Source of the DNA: Neobacillus mesonae
GTDB taxonomy: Bacteria; Bacillota; Bacilli; Bacillales; Cytobacillaceae
NCBI RefSeq assembly: GCF_001636315.1
Contig: NZ_KV440949.1
Location: 584,203 to 648,202 of the forward strand
DNA: 64,000 nucleotides
Direction: 5' to 3'
Shown: positions 9,285 through 18,554 of the stretch, one piece after another
Layout of the letters: the number at the start of each line of letters is the position of its first letter
How positions within the stretch are numbered: position 1 is the first letter of the stretch
Made by a program: the position numbers and the translations under genes
Notes under the pieces: generated by a model
Told to the model about the DNA's origin: nothing
Databases searched by the model: none
What the model saw: only the letters and a program-made list of their open reading frames with translations

Positions 9285-10462
9285 TAAAACTCCCTCGCAT
9301 AGGCACGCTCTTTATTAATCTCGTCAAGGAAGGTATCAAAGCGATCGCTAAAAAAACGCTCGACAAGGGCGCATGCAAGTTCCCATGCAACCGCATGTTC
9401 TGCCACTACAGCAGCAGCCGGCACAGCACAGCTATCAGAGCGTTCAACACTTGCCGCAAACGGCTCCTTTGATTCAATATCGACGCTCATAAGCGGTTTA
9501 TAAAGTGTTGGAATTGGCTTCATGACACCGCGAACGATAACAGGCATTCCTGTCGTCATCCCTCCCTCAAAGCCTCCAAGCCGATTTGTTTTGCGATAAT
9601 AACCTTCTTTAGGGTCCCAAGCAATCTCATCATGGACTTCGCTGCCGGGCTTTCTAGCTGCCTCGAAACCAATCCCAATTTCAACACCTTTGAAAGCATT
9701 GATACTAACAATCGCTGCAGCTAACTTTGCATCCAATTTACGATCATAATGAACATAGCTTCCTACCCCCGCAGGCATGCCAGATGCAATGACTTCTACA
9801 ACACCGCCGATGGAATCGCCGTTTTTCTTAGCTTCATCAATAGCGTTCATCATTTCTTGCTCAACGCGCGGGTCTGCCACTCTGACAGGAGAATTTTCTG
9901 TTCTTCCCTTTAATTCCGCAATTGTTAGAGAACTGTCGACTTCTGCCTTTATTCCAGCGATTTCGACAACATGCCCAACGATTTCAACCCCGACTAATGA
10001 GAGCAGTTTCTTGGCGGCTGCCCCCGCTGCGACTCTTACTGTAGTTTCCCTTGCAGAAGAGCGCTCAAGAACGTTTCTCATATCACGGTGGCCATATTTA
10101 AGCGCCCCGTTTAAATCTGCATGCCCTGGGCGGGCGCGGGTCACCTTCCGTTTCATTTCATCCTCCTGTCCCTCTTCAAGAGGTTCGGAGCCCATAATTT
10201 TTGTCCAATGCTTCCAATCATTATTTTTCACTACTAATGCAACTGGTGATCCAAGTGTTTTTCCATGTCTTATTCCCGACATGATTTCGACAGTGTCCTT
10301 TTCAATTTGCATTCTTCTGCCGCGTCCATAGCCCTTTTGCCTTCTAGCTAATTCTTTATTGATATCCTCAGCAAGAAGCGGCATCCCAGCAGGCAGCCCT
10401 TCAATAATGGTGGTTAATTGCGGTCCATGGGATTCCCCCGCTGTTAAATATCTTAAACCCAT
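9284..10462 (-). CDS. aroC: Chorismate synthase
   Basis: This enzyme makes chorismate from EPSP with reduced FMN. The N-terminal TAGESHGP signature, the GRGRRMQIE stretch and the [14 protein letters not shown] box fit the family, and 392 residues is usual length. It is called aroF in older B. subtilis nomenclature. It is the first gene of the leftward aromatic block. In B. subtilis cheR lies between ndk and this gene; here the space of about 160 bases holds only the ndk terminator and presumably the aro promoter. Confidence 0.97.
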   Translation of the reverse strand: MGLRYLTAGESHGPQLTTIIEGLPAGMPLLAEDINKELARRQKGYGRGRRMQIEKDTVEIMSGIRHGKTLGSPVALVVKNNDWKHWTKIMGSEPLEEGQEDEMKRKVTRARPGHADLNGALKYGHRDMRNVLERSSARETTVRVAAGAAAKKLLSLVGVEIVGHVVEIAGIKAEVDSSLTIAELKGRTENSPVRVADPRVEQEMMNAIDEAKKNGDSIGGVVEVIASGMPAGVGSYVHYDRKLDAKLAAAIVSINAFKGVEIGIGFEAARKPGSEVHDEIAWDPKEGYYRKTNRLGGFEGGMTTGMPVIVRGVMKPIPTLYKPLMSVDIESKEPFAASVERSDSCAVPAAAVVAEHAVAWELACALVERFFSDRFDTFLDEINKERAYAREF

Positions 10463-10577
10463 TGTCTTTCCCCCTTCAACTCATTAAAGAATTATGTATC
10501 AATATATCATATAAGAAGCAATTACTCTAGTAGAATAATTCAGAAAATAGGGAGTTTTTTTTTATCCGCTTACAAAA

Positions 10578-10609
10578 AAGCACCTGTATAAGGAACATAC
10601 AGGTGCTTT
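10578..10609 (-). terminator. Terminator after ndk
   Basis: AAAGCACCTGTA and TACAGGTGCTTT form a 12-bp stem, followed on the minus strand by TTTTTTGT. Confidence 0.88.
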
Positions 10610-10620
10610 AGATTATTGGA

Positions 10621-11067
10621 TTAATAAATCCAATCGTTCATTAATTTAGAGTAATCAACTAATTCCGCTTCTTTAAAGAATAAGCCGATTTCACGTTCAG
10701 CACTCGCTGGTGAATCTGAACCGTGAATTACGTTTTTACCAACAGTTAAACCGAAATCACCGCGAATTGTACCTTGTGCGGCATCTTTAGGATTCGTTGA
10801 GCCCATCATTTGACGTGCTGTAGCAATTACATTCTCTCCTTGCCAAACCATTGCAAATACAGGACCAGATGTAATAAAGTCAACTAATTCACCGAAGAAA
10901 GGACGTTCTTTATGCTCACCGTAATGTTCTTCAGCAAGTTCAGTTGGAATGCTCATTAATTTAGCGCCAACAAGCTGGAAGCCCTTTTTTTCAAAGCGGG
11001 CTACGATTTCGCCAATCAAATTGCGTTGAACCCCGTCAGGTTTTACCATTAAAAATGTTTTTTCCAT
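10621..11067 (-). CDS. ndk: Nucleoside diphosphate kinase
   Basis: This enzyme transfers the gamma phosphate from ATP to nucleoside diphosphates through a phosphohistidine. The family start [15 protein letters not shown] and the active-site motif [16 protein letters not shown] with the catalytic histidine are intact, and 148 residues is the standard length. I chose the ATG at 11067 over the GTG at 11076 because the GTG lies within the AGGAGTGG ribosome-binding site. A good extended -10 promoter lies about 60 bases upstream and a terminator follows, so it is a single-gene unit. Confidence 0.97.
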   Translation of the reverse strand: MEKTFLMVKPDGVQRNLIGEIVARFEKKGFQLVGAKLMSIPTELAEEHYGEHKERPFFGELVDFITSGPVFAMVWQGENVIATARQMMGSTNPKDAAQGTIRGDFGLTVGKNVIHGSDSPASAEREIGLFFKEAELVDYSKLMNDWIY

Positions 11068-11127
11068 TAATTCCACTCCTAAAAATCAAATATGTATATG
11101 ATTGTTTTCCAACAACAATCCACGAAA

Positions 11128-11156
11128 ATAGTAACATTGTTTCAAACTTTTTGCAA
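11128..11156 (-). promoter_or_regulatory. Sigma-A promoter of ndk
   Basis: On the minus strand TTGCAA and TACTAT are separated by exactly 17 bases, and TGT just before the -10 box gives an extended -10. The start codon lies about 60 bases downstream. Confidence 0.65.
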
Positions 11157-11224
11157 TAAAGTGAAACTTCAATCAGTGTGCGTTTTTCCACTGATTGTCG
11201 TTAAAGCGGGTTAAAGCGATAAAC

Positions 11225-12187
11225 TTAAAATTTCCGTCTTCCGATAAATCTTGCAATGTCACGCAAAGCTTTTTTAGCTTTATTAGCTGGTATTTCCTCT
11301 AATATTGCTAAAGCCTTATCCAAATACTGATCACTTAGAGCAACCGATTTTTCAATGGCTCCCGATTGCTTAATTAGAGTAATAATATTTGAAATTTCTA
11401 AAGTTGTCATATGTTCATGAACCTTTTCGATTTCCTTACGAATTTCTTCATTTTCCATCGCAAAAAGCACAGGTGCGGTAATATTGCCTTGCAGCAGATC
11501 ACTTCCGGCAGGCTTTCCTAGTTCCTTTTCGGTTGCCGTAAAATCTAGAATATCATCAGTTATTTGAAAGGACATGCCTACGAAATAACCAAAAAAGTAA
11601 AGCTTTTTGTGGACAGCTTCTTCCACGCCCGCGGCAATTGCCCCCAATTGACAGCTGGCTGCAATTAGTAAAGCTGTTTTGCGCTTAATTCTCCGGAGAT
11701 AATCACGCAAGTTTTGATTAAAACGATATTTGTCTTTAATTTGCTGAATTTCCCCAACTGTCACTTCTACCATGGTATTAGCCAAAATCTTATGGGCCGC
11801 TGGTTTTTCAATATTCGCCATTAGCTTAAGAGCCAGTGCGAACACAAAATCCCCTGTATACATTGCAGTTTGGCTGTCCCACTTTGCTTTCACCGTTGGC
11901 TCCCCGCGGCGTAAATCGGCATTATCTATTACATCATCATGCACTAGTGAACCCATATGGATTAATTCAAGAGCAACGGCTACATCTTTCATTACATTAA
12001 TATCATAATGGCCAAATTTGCCAGCAAGCAAAACAAAAACAGGACGAATTCTTTTTCCCCCAGCTTTTAGTGTATGCATTGAAGCTTGTCTCAAAAGAAG
12101 AGACTCTGTTTCAAACGTCTCTTCCAGTGCTTTTTCAATAATATTGATATCCGAATTCAAAAATGAATACATCATTTTTAATTTCAT
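11225..12187 (-). CDS. hepT: Heptaprenyl diphosphate synthase, catalytic component II
   Basis: This is the catalytic subunit that builds the C35 side chain of menaquinone-7 from isopentenyl and farnesyl diphosphate, working with HepS. Both aspartate-rich magnesium sites of trans-prenyltransferases are present: HDDVIDNADLRRG (about residues 80-92) and QITDDILDFT (about 207-216), with the GKRIRP box near residue 45. The length of 320 residues is typical. It is the last gene of hepS-menG-hepT, 41 bases after menG. Confidence 0.96.
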   Translation of the reverse strand: MKLKMMYSFLNSDINIIEKALEETFETESLLLRQASMHTLKAGGKRIRPVFVLLAGKFGHYDINVMKDVAVALELIHMGSLVHDDVIDNADLRRGEPTVKAKWDSQTAMYTGDFVFALALKLMANIEKPAAHKILANTMVEVTVGEIQQIKDKYRFNQNLRDYLRRIKRKTALLIAASCQLGAIAAGVEEAVHKKLYFFGYFVGMSFQITDDILDFTATEKELGKPAGSDLLQGNITAPVLFAMENEEIRKEIEKVHEHMTTLEISNIITLIKQSGAIEKSVALSDQYLDKALAILEEIPANKAKKALRDIARFIGRRKF

Positions 12188-12228
12188 TTGTATTCACCCA
12201 GCTTTTCATCCTGTCTTCGTTAAAATCG

Positions 12229-12933
12229 TTATTTTTTAATCCCGATATGAACGGCAGCAGCCCCGCCGCTATATGGTTTATATTTTACATTTTTTAAGCC
12301 TGCCTGCTCAAAAAGCCTTGCCAATTCCTTCATTCCTGGAAAATCACGCGCTGATTCCTGAAGCCACGAGTACTCTTCATAGCTTTTTGCAAAGAGCTTC
12401 CCAAACAGCGGCATAATAAAGCGAAAGTAAAAGAAAAAAAGCTGTCGATAACCGAATAGAGTTGGCTGGGAAGTTTCAAGGCAGACGACTTTACCTCCTG
12501 GCTTGACAACCCTGTGCATTTCTTTTAATACCTGTAAATAGTCCGGTACATTTCTTAAACCAAATCCGATGGTTACATAATCGAAACTATTATCAGGAAA
12601 AGGGAGTTCCATTGCATTGCCATGAATTAATGTTACATGTTGTAACCCTAACTGTTTAACTTTTTCAATGCCAACATTCAGCATATTTTGGCTAAAGTCA
12701 AGTCCCGTAACTTCTCCAGATGGACCGACAGCATCCGCTAAGGCAATCGTCCAATCAGCAGTACCGCAGCAAACATCAAGCGCTTTAGACCCAGGCTGGA
12801 CATCCATCCTGGCCATCGTATCTTTCCGCCACTTAATATGCTGTTGAAAGCTGATGACAGAGTTCATTTTATCATAGTCTTCTGATATTTTTTCAAATAC
12901 ATCATGAACCCGTTCTTCCTTCGATTGCTGCAT
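12229..12933 (-). CDS. menG: Demethylmenaquinone methyltransferase
   Basis: This SAM-dependent enzyme makes the last methylation of menaquinone synthesis. The opening [19 protein letters not shown] and the SAM-binding [13 protein letters not shown], with GLRNVPD further on, are typical of MenG/UbiE. I chose the ATG at 12933, four bases after the hepS stop and preceded by AAGGG. In-frame TTG and ATG codons further upstream (12996, 12966) would add an uncharacteristic leader inside hepS. Its place between hepS and hepT couples side-chain synthesis to the final methylation step. Confidence 0.96.
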   Translation of the reverse strand: MQQSKEERVHDVFEKISEDYDKMNSVISFQQHIKWRKDTMARMDVQPGSKALDVCCGTADWTIALADAVGPSGEVTGLDFSQNMLNVGIEKVKQLGLQHVTLIHGNAMELPFPDNSFDYVTIGFGLRNVPDYLQVLKEMHRVVKPGGKVVCLETSQPTLFGYRQLFFFYFRFIMPLFGKLFAKSYEEYSWLQESARDFPGMKELARLFEQAGLKNVKYKPYSGGAAAVHIGIKK

Positions 12934-12937
12934 TGTT

Positions 12938-13759
12938 TTACCCTTCTTCCATAAATGTTTTCGCATATGGCTGATGTTGTTGTAATAAAGAACCAATTCT
13001 GGTTTCTAGAAGTTCATTTAAATATGGAATATGTTTCAAACCGTTCTCAATTATTTGTTTAGAACGGTCGAGATACTTATCACAGACGACCATCAGCTGG
13101 ATTTGCTGTTCTTCTGAGAGTTCGGCGGTCTTACCTTGATCATTGAAATTAGTTAAATTCGTGATTCCATCAAATAAAATGGAGCATTCCCTTGCGACAT
13201 ACCTTTTCTTTTCTAGTAGCAAACGTTTAAATAGCAGTAGATTTGCTGCTTGTTCATTCCATAAATCGTCCTGAAAATAATTTGCAAATCTTTCAAGCAA
13301 AGCACTTTCAAGCAGCTTCAAACTATTTATAAATTTTTCCATACCATCTGATTCTCTATGATAAACGGCAATTTTATGTTCGTTTACTTCTTTAACACCG
13401 TTAGAAAGTGTTTTTATCATCAATATCTCTTCAGAATCAGCGAGGAGCTTATAATATAAACCGCTAAAATAATCTCCTGCAAGTACCGTTAACTGCCGGC
13501 TTTTTTCATTTTCTGAGGTACGGGAAATATGTTCGTGGGTATCAAGGGCGGTTTGAATCAGCATCGTAGACAATGCAAAATTCTCTATTTTGCTAATTGG
13601 CAATTTAAGATAATCCATTATTGATACCAGAATGAGAAGCTTATCCTCATCAATAACAGGAGTATCTATATGTTTTAGTAAATACTGATCAAAAACATAT
13701 AGTTCGACTTTCTCCTTAATATGTGTAAATTTTTGTCGAATATCGTGCACGCTTATCAC
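12938..13759 (-). CDS. hepS: Heptaprenyl diphosphate synthase, component I
   Basis: This is the non-catalytic partner of HepT needed for chain-length control in menaquinone-7 synthesis. The 273-residue all-helical protein lacks the aspartate-rich catalytic motifs, as expected. It has the conserved [20 protein letters not shown] stretch, which resembles a degenerate prenyltransferase motif, and [13 protein letters not shown]. It is the first gene of hepS-menG-hepT. The roughly 200 bases upstream, to mtrB, hold no clear regulatory structure. Confidence 0.93.
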   Translation of the reverse strand: MISVHDIRQKFTHIKEKVELYVFDQYLLKHIDTPVIDEDKLLILVSIMDYLKLPISKIENFALSTMLIQTALDTHEHISRTSENEKSRQLTVLAGDYFSGLYYKLLADSEEILMIKTLSNGVKEVNEHKIAVYHRESDGMEKFINSLKLLESALLERFANYFQDDLWNEQAANLLLFKRLLLEKKRYVARECSILFDGITNLTNFNDQGKTAELSEEQQIQLMVVCDKYLDRSKQIIENGLKHIPYLNELLETRIGSLLQQHQPYAKTFMEEG

Positions 13760-13967
13760 CCTTGCTTCCCCGAAGTAATCTTCTTTATGTATTGTTTTAA
13801 CCGAATATGACAGAAAAATTCAAGCCCATCAACCTTTAAGAAATTTTCCTGTCATTAAACACAAGGCATTCATCATTATATCATAAAAGATTTTCTTATG
13901 GGCTGAAATTCACAAAATAAATAATTGCAGCTGCACGAAATAGTTCTTCTCCGTAATAGGGCAATTA

Positions 13968-14204
13968 CTATTTCTTTGATTCGCTGTTTACCTCACCAAA
14001 TTGAGTCAACACTTTTGCATTTCCCCTTATTTTTATCGCTGAGGTATGTTCAGTGAATTGGGCAATCAGCACTTCTCCCTTATCAAGCTTTTCAGAATGA
14101 TGGAATCTAGTATCAGACCCTCTTGTTAAACCAATTACATTGACACCATCTTCATTTGCTTTAATGACAATATAGTCATTAATTGGCTGTTGACGCTTTT
14201 CCAC
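13968..14204 (-). CDS. mtrB: trp RNA-binding attenuation protein (TRAP)
   Basis: This protein forms an 11-subunit ring that, when loaded with tryptophan, wraps trp leader RNA carrying GAG/UAG repeats and stops trp expression. The core [20 protein letters not shown] and the [12 protein letters not shown] and [14 protein letters not shown] stretches are nearly identical to the B. subtilis protein. I chose the GTG at 14204 because the GTG at 14213 lies inside the GAGGTGA ribosome-binding site. It follows folE by 22 bases in the usual folE-mtrB unit. Its trp operon target is not in this window. Confidence 0.96.
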   Translation of the reverse strand: MEKRQQPINDYIVIKANEDGVNVIGLTRGSDTRFHHSEKLDKGEVLIAQFTEHTSAIKIRGNAKVLTQFGEVNSESKK

Positions 14205-14226
14205 AATCGTCACCTCAATATTTTGG

Positions 14227-14793
14227 TTAGTTTTTAATTAATGATAAGATCTCTGAACGTGCCGTTGCATCATCCTTAAGAGTGCCTCTTACAGCTGTAG
14301 TCACTGTTTTTGAACCAGGTTTCTTTACCCCTCTCATGGTCATGCACATATGCTCAGCTTCGACAACAATCATTACTCCATGCGGCTCTAATTTCTCCAT
14401 GATGCTGTCGGCGATTGTTGCGGTAATCCGTTCTTGAAGCTGCGGTCTTTTAGCAACTGCCTCTACCGCTCTTGCCAGCTTACTTAAACCGGTTACACGC
14501 CCATTTTGCGGGATATATGCAACATGCGCTTTTCCAAAAAACGGGACAAGATGATGTTCACACATAGAATAAAACGGGATATCCTTCACCAATACAAGCT
14601 CTTCGTGGTCCTCGCTGAAAATCGTCTCAAAATGTTTTTTCGGATCTTCATTTAATCCGCTAAACACTTCTTCATACATTTTCGCTACACGTTTTGGTGT
14701 ATCTAGTAAACCTTCACGGTTTGGATCTTCGCCAAATGCTTCTAATATTAAACGTACCGCCTCTTCTATTTGGGCACGATTCACTTCTGACAT
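14227..14793 (-). CDS. folE: GTP cyclohydrolase I
   Basis: This zinc enzyme converts GTP to dihydroneopterin triphosphate, the entry step of folate synthesis. The zinc and active-site motif [11 protein letters not shown] (about residues 73-83), the [11 protein letters not shown] helix and the [13 protein letters not shown] box are present. The length of 188 residues is typical. It is cotranscribed with mtrB (older names mtrA and mtrB). A promoter with an extended -10 lies about 50 bases upstream. Confidence 0.97.
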   Translation of the reverse strand: MSEVNRAQIEEAVRLILEAFGEDPNREGLLDTPKRVAKMYEEVFSGLNEDPKKHFETIFSEDHEELVLVKDIPFYSMCEHHLVPFFGKAHVAYIPQNGRVTGLSKLARAVEAVAKRPQLQERITATIADSIMEKLEPHGVMIVVEAEHMCMTMRGVKKPGSKTVTTAVRGTLKDDATARSEILSLIKN

Positions 14794-14841
14794 TCCGATT
14801 CCTCCTACACTACCTGCATTTAGTTGACAAATACATAATAC

Positions 14842-14871
14842 ATATTAGCACAATCCTTTCTATGCAAGCAA
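14842..14871 (-). promoter_or_regulatory. Sigma-A promoter of folE-mtrB
   Basis: Minus-strand TTGCTT and TAATAT are separated by 18 bases, with TGC immediately before the -10 box. It lies about 50 bases before the folE ATG. Confidence 0.55.
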
Positions 14872-14930
14872 AAAAATAAGAGAAAAAGGCTGTTGTTTAC
14901 ATGCCTATCTGGATAAAAGTATGTAAATTG

Positions 14931-14965
14931 AAAAAAGGCCATGGAAAGAAGCCATGGCCTTTTTT
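14931..14965 (-). terminator. Terminator after hbs
   Basis: AAAAAAGGCCATGG and CCATGGCCTTTTTT form a long perfect stem around a 7-base loop, T-rich on both strands. It lies 35 bases after the hbs stop. Confidence 0.88.
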
Positions 14966-14999
14966 GCCTAAGCGTTCGCTTAAAGCAATATTTATGTAA

Positions 15000-15272
15000 T
15001 TATTTTACAGCATCTTTAAGCGCTTTTCCTGGTTTGAAAGCAGGAACCTTGCTGGCACCGATTTCGATTTCCTCACCTGTTTGAGGGTTACGACCTTTAC
15101 GTGCTGCACGTTCGCGTACTTCAAAGTTACCAAAACCGATAAGTTGAACCTTATCACCATTTTTCAAAGCATCTAAAATAGTATCAAAAACAGCATCAAC
15201 TGCTTTTGTAGCGTCCTTTTTAGAAAGTTCGCTAGTTTCAGCTACTGCATTAATTAGTTCTGTCTTGTTCAT
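15000..15272 (-). CDS. hbs: DNA-binding protein HU
   Basis: This is the abundant histone-like nucleoid protein that bends DNA as a dimer. The 90 residues include the family start [12 protein letters not shown], the [20 protein letters not shown] beta-arm region that inserts in the minor groove, and the basic end [12 protein letters not shown] chose the ATG at 15272 because GGAGGTG lies six bases upstream; the GTG at 15281 is part of that site. A leader of about 200 bases with a hairpin precedes it. Confidence 0.97.
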   Translation of the reverse strand: MNKTELINAVAETSELSKKDATKAVDAVFDTILDALKNGDKVQLIGFGNFEVRERAARKGRNPQTGEEIEIGASKVPAFKPGKALKDAVK

Positions 15273-15572
15273 GCCTTTCACCTCCTCCCAAAGAAAAATC
15301 CAGATAAATGAGATTACTTATCTACATTTCTAAACAATTTTTCAAATTTCTATACGTCAATGTGCCATTTTAATGTAAAAGCAGAAAAATAATGCCTGCC
15401 TTTCATTCTTTAACCTAGTTTATCGGTTAAAACCTTATCCTATAAGGTTTTTGGAGCACTTAACGTAATCTGTTAAAAGATTATCACAATCAATTCAGCA
15501 TATCAAGAAGAAAACATGATTTTATGGTAATCTTTTCTTATGTTTCACAAAGTTTTCGACATAAACAAAAAA
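15273..15572 (-). promoter_or_regulatory. Long hbs leader and promoter region
   Basis: This stretch has no gene. It holds a likely sigma-A promoter (15478-15506), an inverted repeat (15429-15452: AAACCTTAT and ATAAGGTTT arms) inside the predicted leader, and the strong hbs ribosome-binding site. The hbs mRNA of B. subtilis also has a long leader. Confidence 0.5.
15478..15506 (-). promoter_or_regulatory. Sigma-A promoter of hbs
   Basis: Minus-strand TTGATA and TAATCT are separated by 17 bases, with TGA just before the -10 box. It lies about 205 bases before the hbs ATG, giving a long untranslated leader. Confidence 0.55.
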
Positions 15573-15573
15573 A

Positions 15574-15592
15574 GGACCCCCAAAAGGAGTCC
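15574..15592 (-). terminator. Terminator after spoIVA
   Basis: GGACTCC and its partner GGGGTCC (one G-T pair) form a short stem, followed on the minus strand by TTTTTTTG. It lies just after the spoIVA stop. Confidence 0.75.
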
Positions 15593-15596
15593 AAAA

Positions 15597-17075
15597 TTAG
15601 AGGATAATGGCAATTAACCCGCCAGATCCTTCATTGATGATTCTTTCAAGAGTCTCTTTTAATTTGTATCTGGCATTCTCAGGCATTAAGGAAATCTTTG
15701 CCTGAATCCCCTCTCGAACAATTGAGCTTAAAGAACGTCCGAAAATATCAGAATTCCAGATAGACAGCGGATCATCCTCAAAATCCTGCATTAAGTAACG
15801 GACAAGCTCCTCGCTTTGTTTCTCCGTACCGATGATTGGTGCAAATTCTGATTCGACATCAACCTTAATCATATGAATGGATGGAGCTACAGCCTTTAAT
15901 CTTACACCAAATCGGGAGCCTTGACGGATAATCTCCGGCTCTTCTAAACTCATGTCTGCAAGTGAAGGCGATGCAATCCCATATCCAGTTTGTTTCACCA
16001 TTTTTAAGGCATCAGAAATGTGATCATATTCTGCTTTGGCATGGGCGAAATCCTGCATAAGCTCCAAAAGATGGTCTTTTCCTCTAATTTCAACACCAAC
16101 GATTTCTTTTAAGATATCATCGTAAAGTTCATCCGGTGCGAATAAGTCGATTTCTGCAATCCCTGTGCCCATTTCAACCCCGGCAAGACCCGCCCGGTCG
16201 ATAAATTCATATTCACTGAAATGCTGGACCACCTGATCAACATCTCTTAATCTCTTGATATCTTTAACCGTTTCTTTTACTGCCTCTTGATAGCTTTCCC
16301 GCAGCCAATGATTCTCTTTTAACACCATTACCCAGCTCGGAAGATTAACATTTACTTCAAGAACAGGGAATTCATAAAGTGCTTCACGAAGAACATTTAA
16401 TACATCACTTTCTCGCATGCTCTCGACACTCATGGCAAGTACTGGTATATCATATTTTTCAGATAAATTTGTTCTTAATGTTTCAGTGCTTGGATGATAT
16501 GGCTGCGCACTGTTCACTACCATAATAAACGGTTTGCCAACTTCCTTTAATTCTTCAATCACTCGTTCCTCTGCTTCAATATAGTTGCTTCGTGGAATTT
16601 CACCGATTGTCCCATCAGTTGTCACGACAACTCCAATCGTTGAATGCTCTTGAATTACTTTCCTCGTGCCAATTTCGGCTGCCTCGTGAAATGGAATCGG
16701 CTCTTCATACCAAGGAGTATTAATCATTCTTGGTCCGTTCTCATCCTCATAGCCCTTTGCACCAGGAACAGTATACCCAACGCAATCTACAAGTCTAATG
16801 TTTACATCTAACCCCTCATCAACATGGATAGAAGCCGCCTGATTAGGGACAAATTTCGGTTCAGTGGTCATGATCGTTTTGCCGGCTGCACTTTGCGGCA
16901 GCTCGTCTTGGGCTCTTGATCTATCAGCCTCACTGTGTATATTCGGTAAGACGACCAGCTCCATAAATTTTTTAATAAATGTTGATTTCCCAGTTCGTAC
17001 TGCACCTACTACTCCTAAATAAATATCGCCGCCGGTTCTTTCGGCAATATCTTTAAAAATATCGACCTTTTCCAA
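15597..17075 (-). CDS. spoIVA: Stage IV sporulation protein A, coat-basement ATPase
   Basis: SpoIVA polymerises on the forespore surface with ATP and anchors the spore coat and cortex assembly in the mother cell. The 492 residues include a Walker A box GAVRTGKSTF (about 24-33), a VDCVGYTVPGAKGYED segment and the conserved C-terminal end EGSGGLIAIIL. It starts with a TTG preceded by AGGAGGGGA. The 330 bases upstream are gene-free and should hold a mother-cell sigma-E promoter. One CATATACT -10-like box is visible there, but no convincing -35 partner. Confidence 0.97.
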   Translation of the reverse strand: MEKVDIFKDIAERTGGDIYLGVVGAVRTGKSTFIKKFMELVVLPNIHSEADRSRAQDELPQSAAGKTIMTTEPKFVPNQAASIHVDEGLDVNIRLVDCVGYTVPGAKGYEDENGPRMINTPWYEEPIPFHEAAEIGTRKVIQEHSTIGVVVTTDGTIGEIPRSNYIEAEERVIEELKEVGKPFIMVVNSAQPYHPSTETLRTNLSEKYDIPVLAMSVESMRESDVLNVLREALYEFPVLEVNVNLPSWVMVLKENHWLRESYQEAVKETVKDIKRLRDVDQVVQHFSEYEFIDRAGLAGVEMGTGIAEIDLFAPDELYDDILKEIVGVEIRGKDHLLELMQDFAHAKAEYDHISDALKMVKQTGYGIASPSLADMSLEEPEIIRQGSRFGVRLKAVAPSIHMIKVDVESEFAPIIGTEKQSEELVRYLMQDFEDDPLSIWNSDIFGRSLSSIVREGIQAKISLMPENARYKLKETLERIINEGSGGLIAIIL

Positions 17076-17405
17076 GTGATCCCCTCCTGATCATAGACTA
17101 AAGTGGGATAATTTCATCCATTTAGGTATTTTAGGACAGTATATGTTTATGACGTTGTCCTATCGTGTTATGACTGTTTTCGAAAATTTTTTAACCCCCT
17201 TCTTATGAATTCACAAGATATCATATCTATAGTGTTTGAGATTAAAATAAGTGGAGGGTTTCTATCTAAAGTTCATGTATATGAGCTTTGGTTGGTTAAA
17301 TAGCTTTTACAGCAAAAAAACCCTTCTCCTACAATATATTTCGTAGAAAAAGGGTTATGACTAAAATTAGCGGTGCTAACATTATGAAAAGCTAAAAGCA
17401 CCTAT
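17076..17405 (-). other. Gene-free stretch upstream of spoIVA
   Basis: About 330 bases without a gene. The right part holds the yphF terminator (17319-17356); the left part should contain the spoIVA promoter. I see no open frame with a ribosome-binding site and no other structured element. Confidence 0.6.
17319..17356 (-). terminator. Terminator after yphF
   Basis: AACCCTTtttCTACGAA and its partner TTGTAGgagAAGGGTT form a long, slightly interrupted stem, followed on the minus strand by seven T. Confidence 0.8.
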
Positions 17406-18116
17406 TTATTTCTCCAAAAAGATTGGCTCTTTTGTTTTCGCATCCATAGTATAAGGAAGGGAAAATGCCGGAACAAACATGGAATGGTCCACTAAAATTT
17501 TGCGGATATCCTCACCTGGCTTGACCTCATTAGAAGAATTTTTCAACGCCTCATATAGGTCTGGTCGGTAATCGACATATACTTTAGCATCTGTTGAAAC
17601 AACAAATGTCAGATTTTTATTGGTAAATGGGCTGACAACATACGGAGGCTGATCATACCCTAATTTTTTAAAATCAATTGAATAAACATTTTTGGCAATT
17701 TCCTTTTTAAACGGCGGGAAGCCTTTTGTTTTAATTCGTAAGTTGATATCACGAATTGCCTCAGCAGCCCTTAAATCAAGTAATTTAACGGTTGGATTGG
17801 TTTCTTCATCTACTAACACGTATTGAAAAATCCCGCCGCTCTCAAACGCGTTTCCCGGCGCTTCCAATATATATTTAGGCGCAATTTTTTTAAAATCAAT
17901 CGGATATTTTTGATATATTGGTGTATCAGCTTCCTTTGTTTTAATAGGCAGAATACCGCCGTTATCCTTTCTAAAATCATCTACTGCCTGCTGTACGGTC
18001 TGAATTTGATCTTTATAAGGAACTTGGTTCTGTGCCAGTTCTTCTTTCGGATACATGCATCCCGTCAAAAGAAGCGTGGTAAAAACAAAAAGAAAACCAA
18101 TTATTTTCCACTTCAT
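17406..18116 (-). CDS. yphF: Lipoprotein YphF
   Basis: This is a predicted membrane-anchored lipoprotein of unknown function. Residues 1-20 form a lipoprotein signal peptide ending in the lipobox LLTGC. The mature 216 residues are soluble and polar, with a possible repeated fold around YPIDFKKIAPKYI and YSIDFKKLGYDQPPYV. In B. subtilis yphF also sits between spoIVA and yphE. It follows yphE by 31 bases and ends at its own terminator. Confidence 0.87.
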   Translation of the reverse strand: MKWKIIGFLFVFTTLLLTGCMYPKEELAQNQVPYKDQIQTVQQAVDDFRKDNGGILPIKTKEADTPIYQKYPIDFKKIAPKYILEAPGNAFESGGIFQYVLVDEETNPTVKLLDLRAAEAIRDINLRIKTKGFPPFKKEIAKNVYSIDFKKLGYDQPPYVVSPFTNKNLTFVVSTDAKVYVDYRPDLYEALKNSSNEVKPGEDIRKILVDHSMFVPAFSLPYTMDAKTKEPIFLEK

Positions 18117-18147
18117 ATAATCACCTTTGTTATGTAATTTCGCTAAA

Positions 18148-18333
18148 TCATGTTAAGAAGACAACGAGCAATGTTAAACCGGCGCAAATCATAAATACAT
18201 ATGCTATGATCGCGGTGATCAAGCGAAATATCCCTTTAAGTTTATACCTGCTGAAATAAATCGTTATGATCGCAAGAAACATCAATCCCATTCCTGCAAT
18301 GGAAATCCACATTTTTATCATACCTGGTGACAA
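18148..18333 (-). CDS. yphE: Small membrane protein YphE (DUF2768)
   Basis: This 61-residue protein has two membrane segments (about residues 5-25 and 38-60) joined by a short basic loop YFSRYKLKG. It matches YphE of bacilli by size and position between gpsA and yphF; the function is unknown. The start is a TTG with a GGGGGGA site. In B. subtilis its neighbours are sporulation genes, which hints at a sporulation role but does not prove it. Confidence 0.8.
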   Translation of the reverse strand: MSPGMIKMWISIAGMGLMFLAIITIYFSRYKLKGIFRLITAIIAYVFMICAGLTLLVVFLT

Positions 18334-18395
18334 CTTTATTCCCCCCTTAATTCGATTGTTATTATAGCATAGGAATCGAATTCTGCATAAAAAAA

Positions 18396-18429
18396 GCTGA
18401 AGTAAAGGGGGCGTCTTCTTTACTTCAGC
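18396..18429 (-). terminator. Terminator after gpsA
   Basis: GCTGAAGTAAAG and CTTTACTTCAGC form a perfect 12-bp stem, followed on the minus strand by seven T. It lies 126 bases after the gpsA stop; the space between holds no gene that I can support. Confidence 0.85.
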
Positions 18430-18554
18430 CAGATTGAGACTAAATAACCCATTCGCCAGGCGTCATACTACCAATTTTGCTTCGTTGCATTGTATGCATT
18501 TAGAATACAAAACGTATCGACGAATGCCCACTTTTGAGGAAAAAAGCACATTTT

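Noticed and set aside
9777-10331. Long plus-strand open frame of 184 codons
   Set aside because: It is the antisense shadow of chorismate synthase, which has all family motifs; the plus frame is Ser/Thr/Pro-rich with no recognisable features.
10463-10577. Possible T-box or TRAP site upstream of aroC
   Set aside because: No T-box sequence and no series of GAG/UAG triplets is visible.
11171-11196. Inverted repeat AATCAGTG/CACTGATT between hepT and ndk
   Set aside because: It has no T run on either strand and lies between the hepT stop and the ndk promoter; no role can be supported.
18430-18554. Possible small gene between the gpsA stop and its terminator
   Set aside because: Only a frame of about eight codons starts near a weak ribosome-binding site; there is nothing to support a product.
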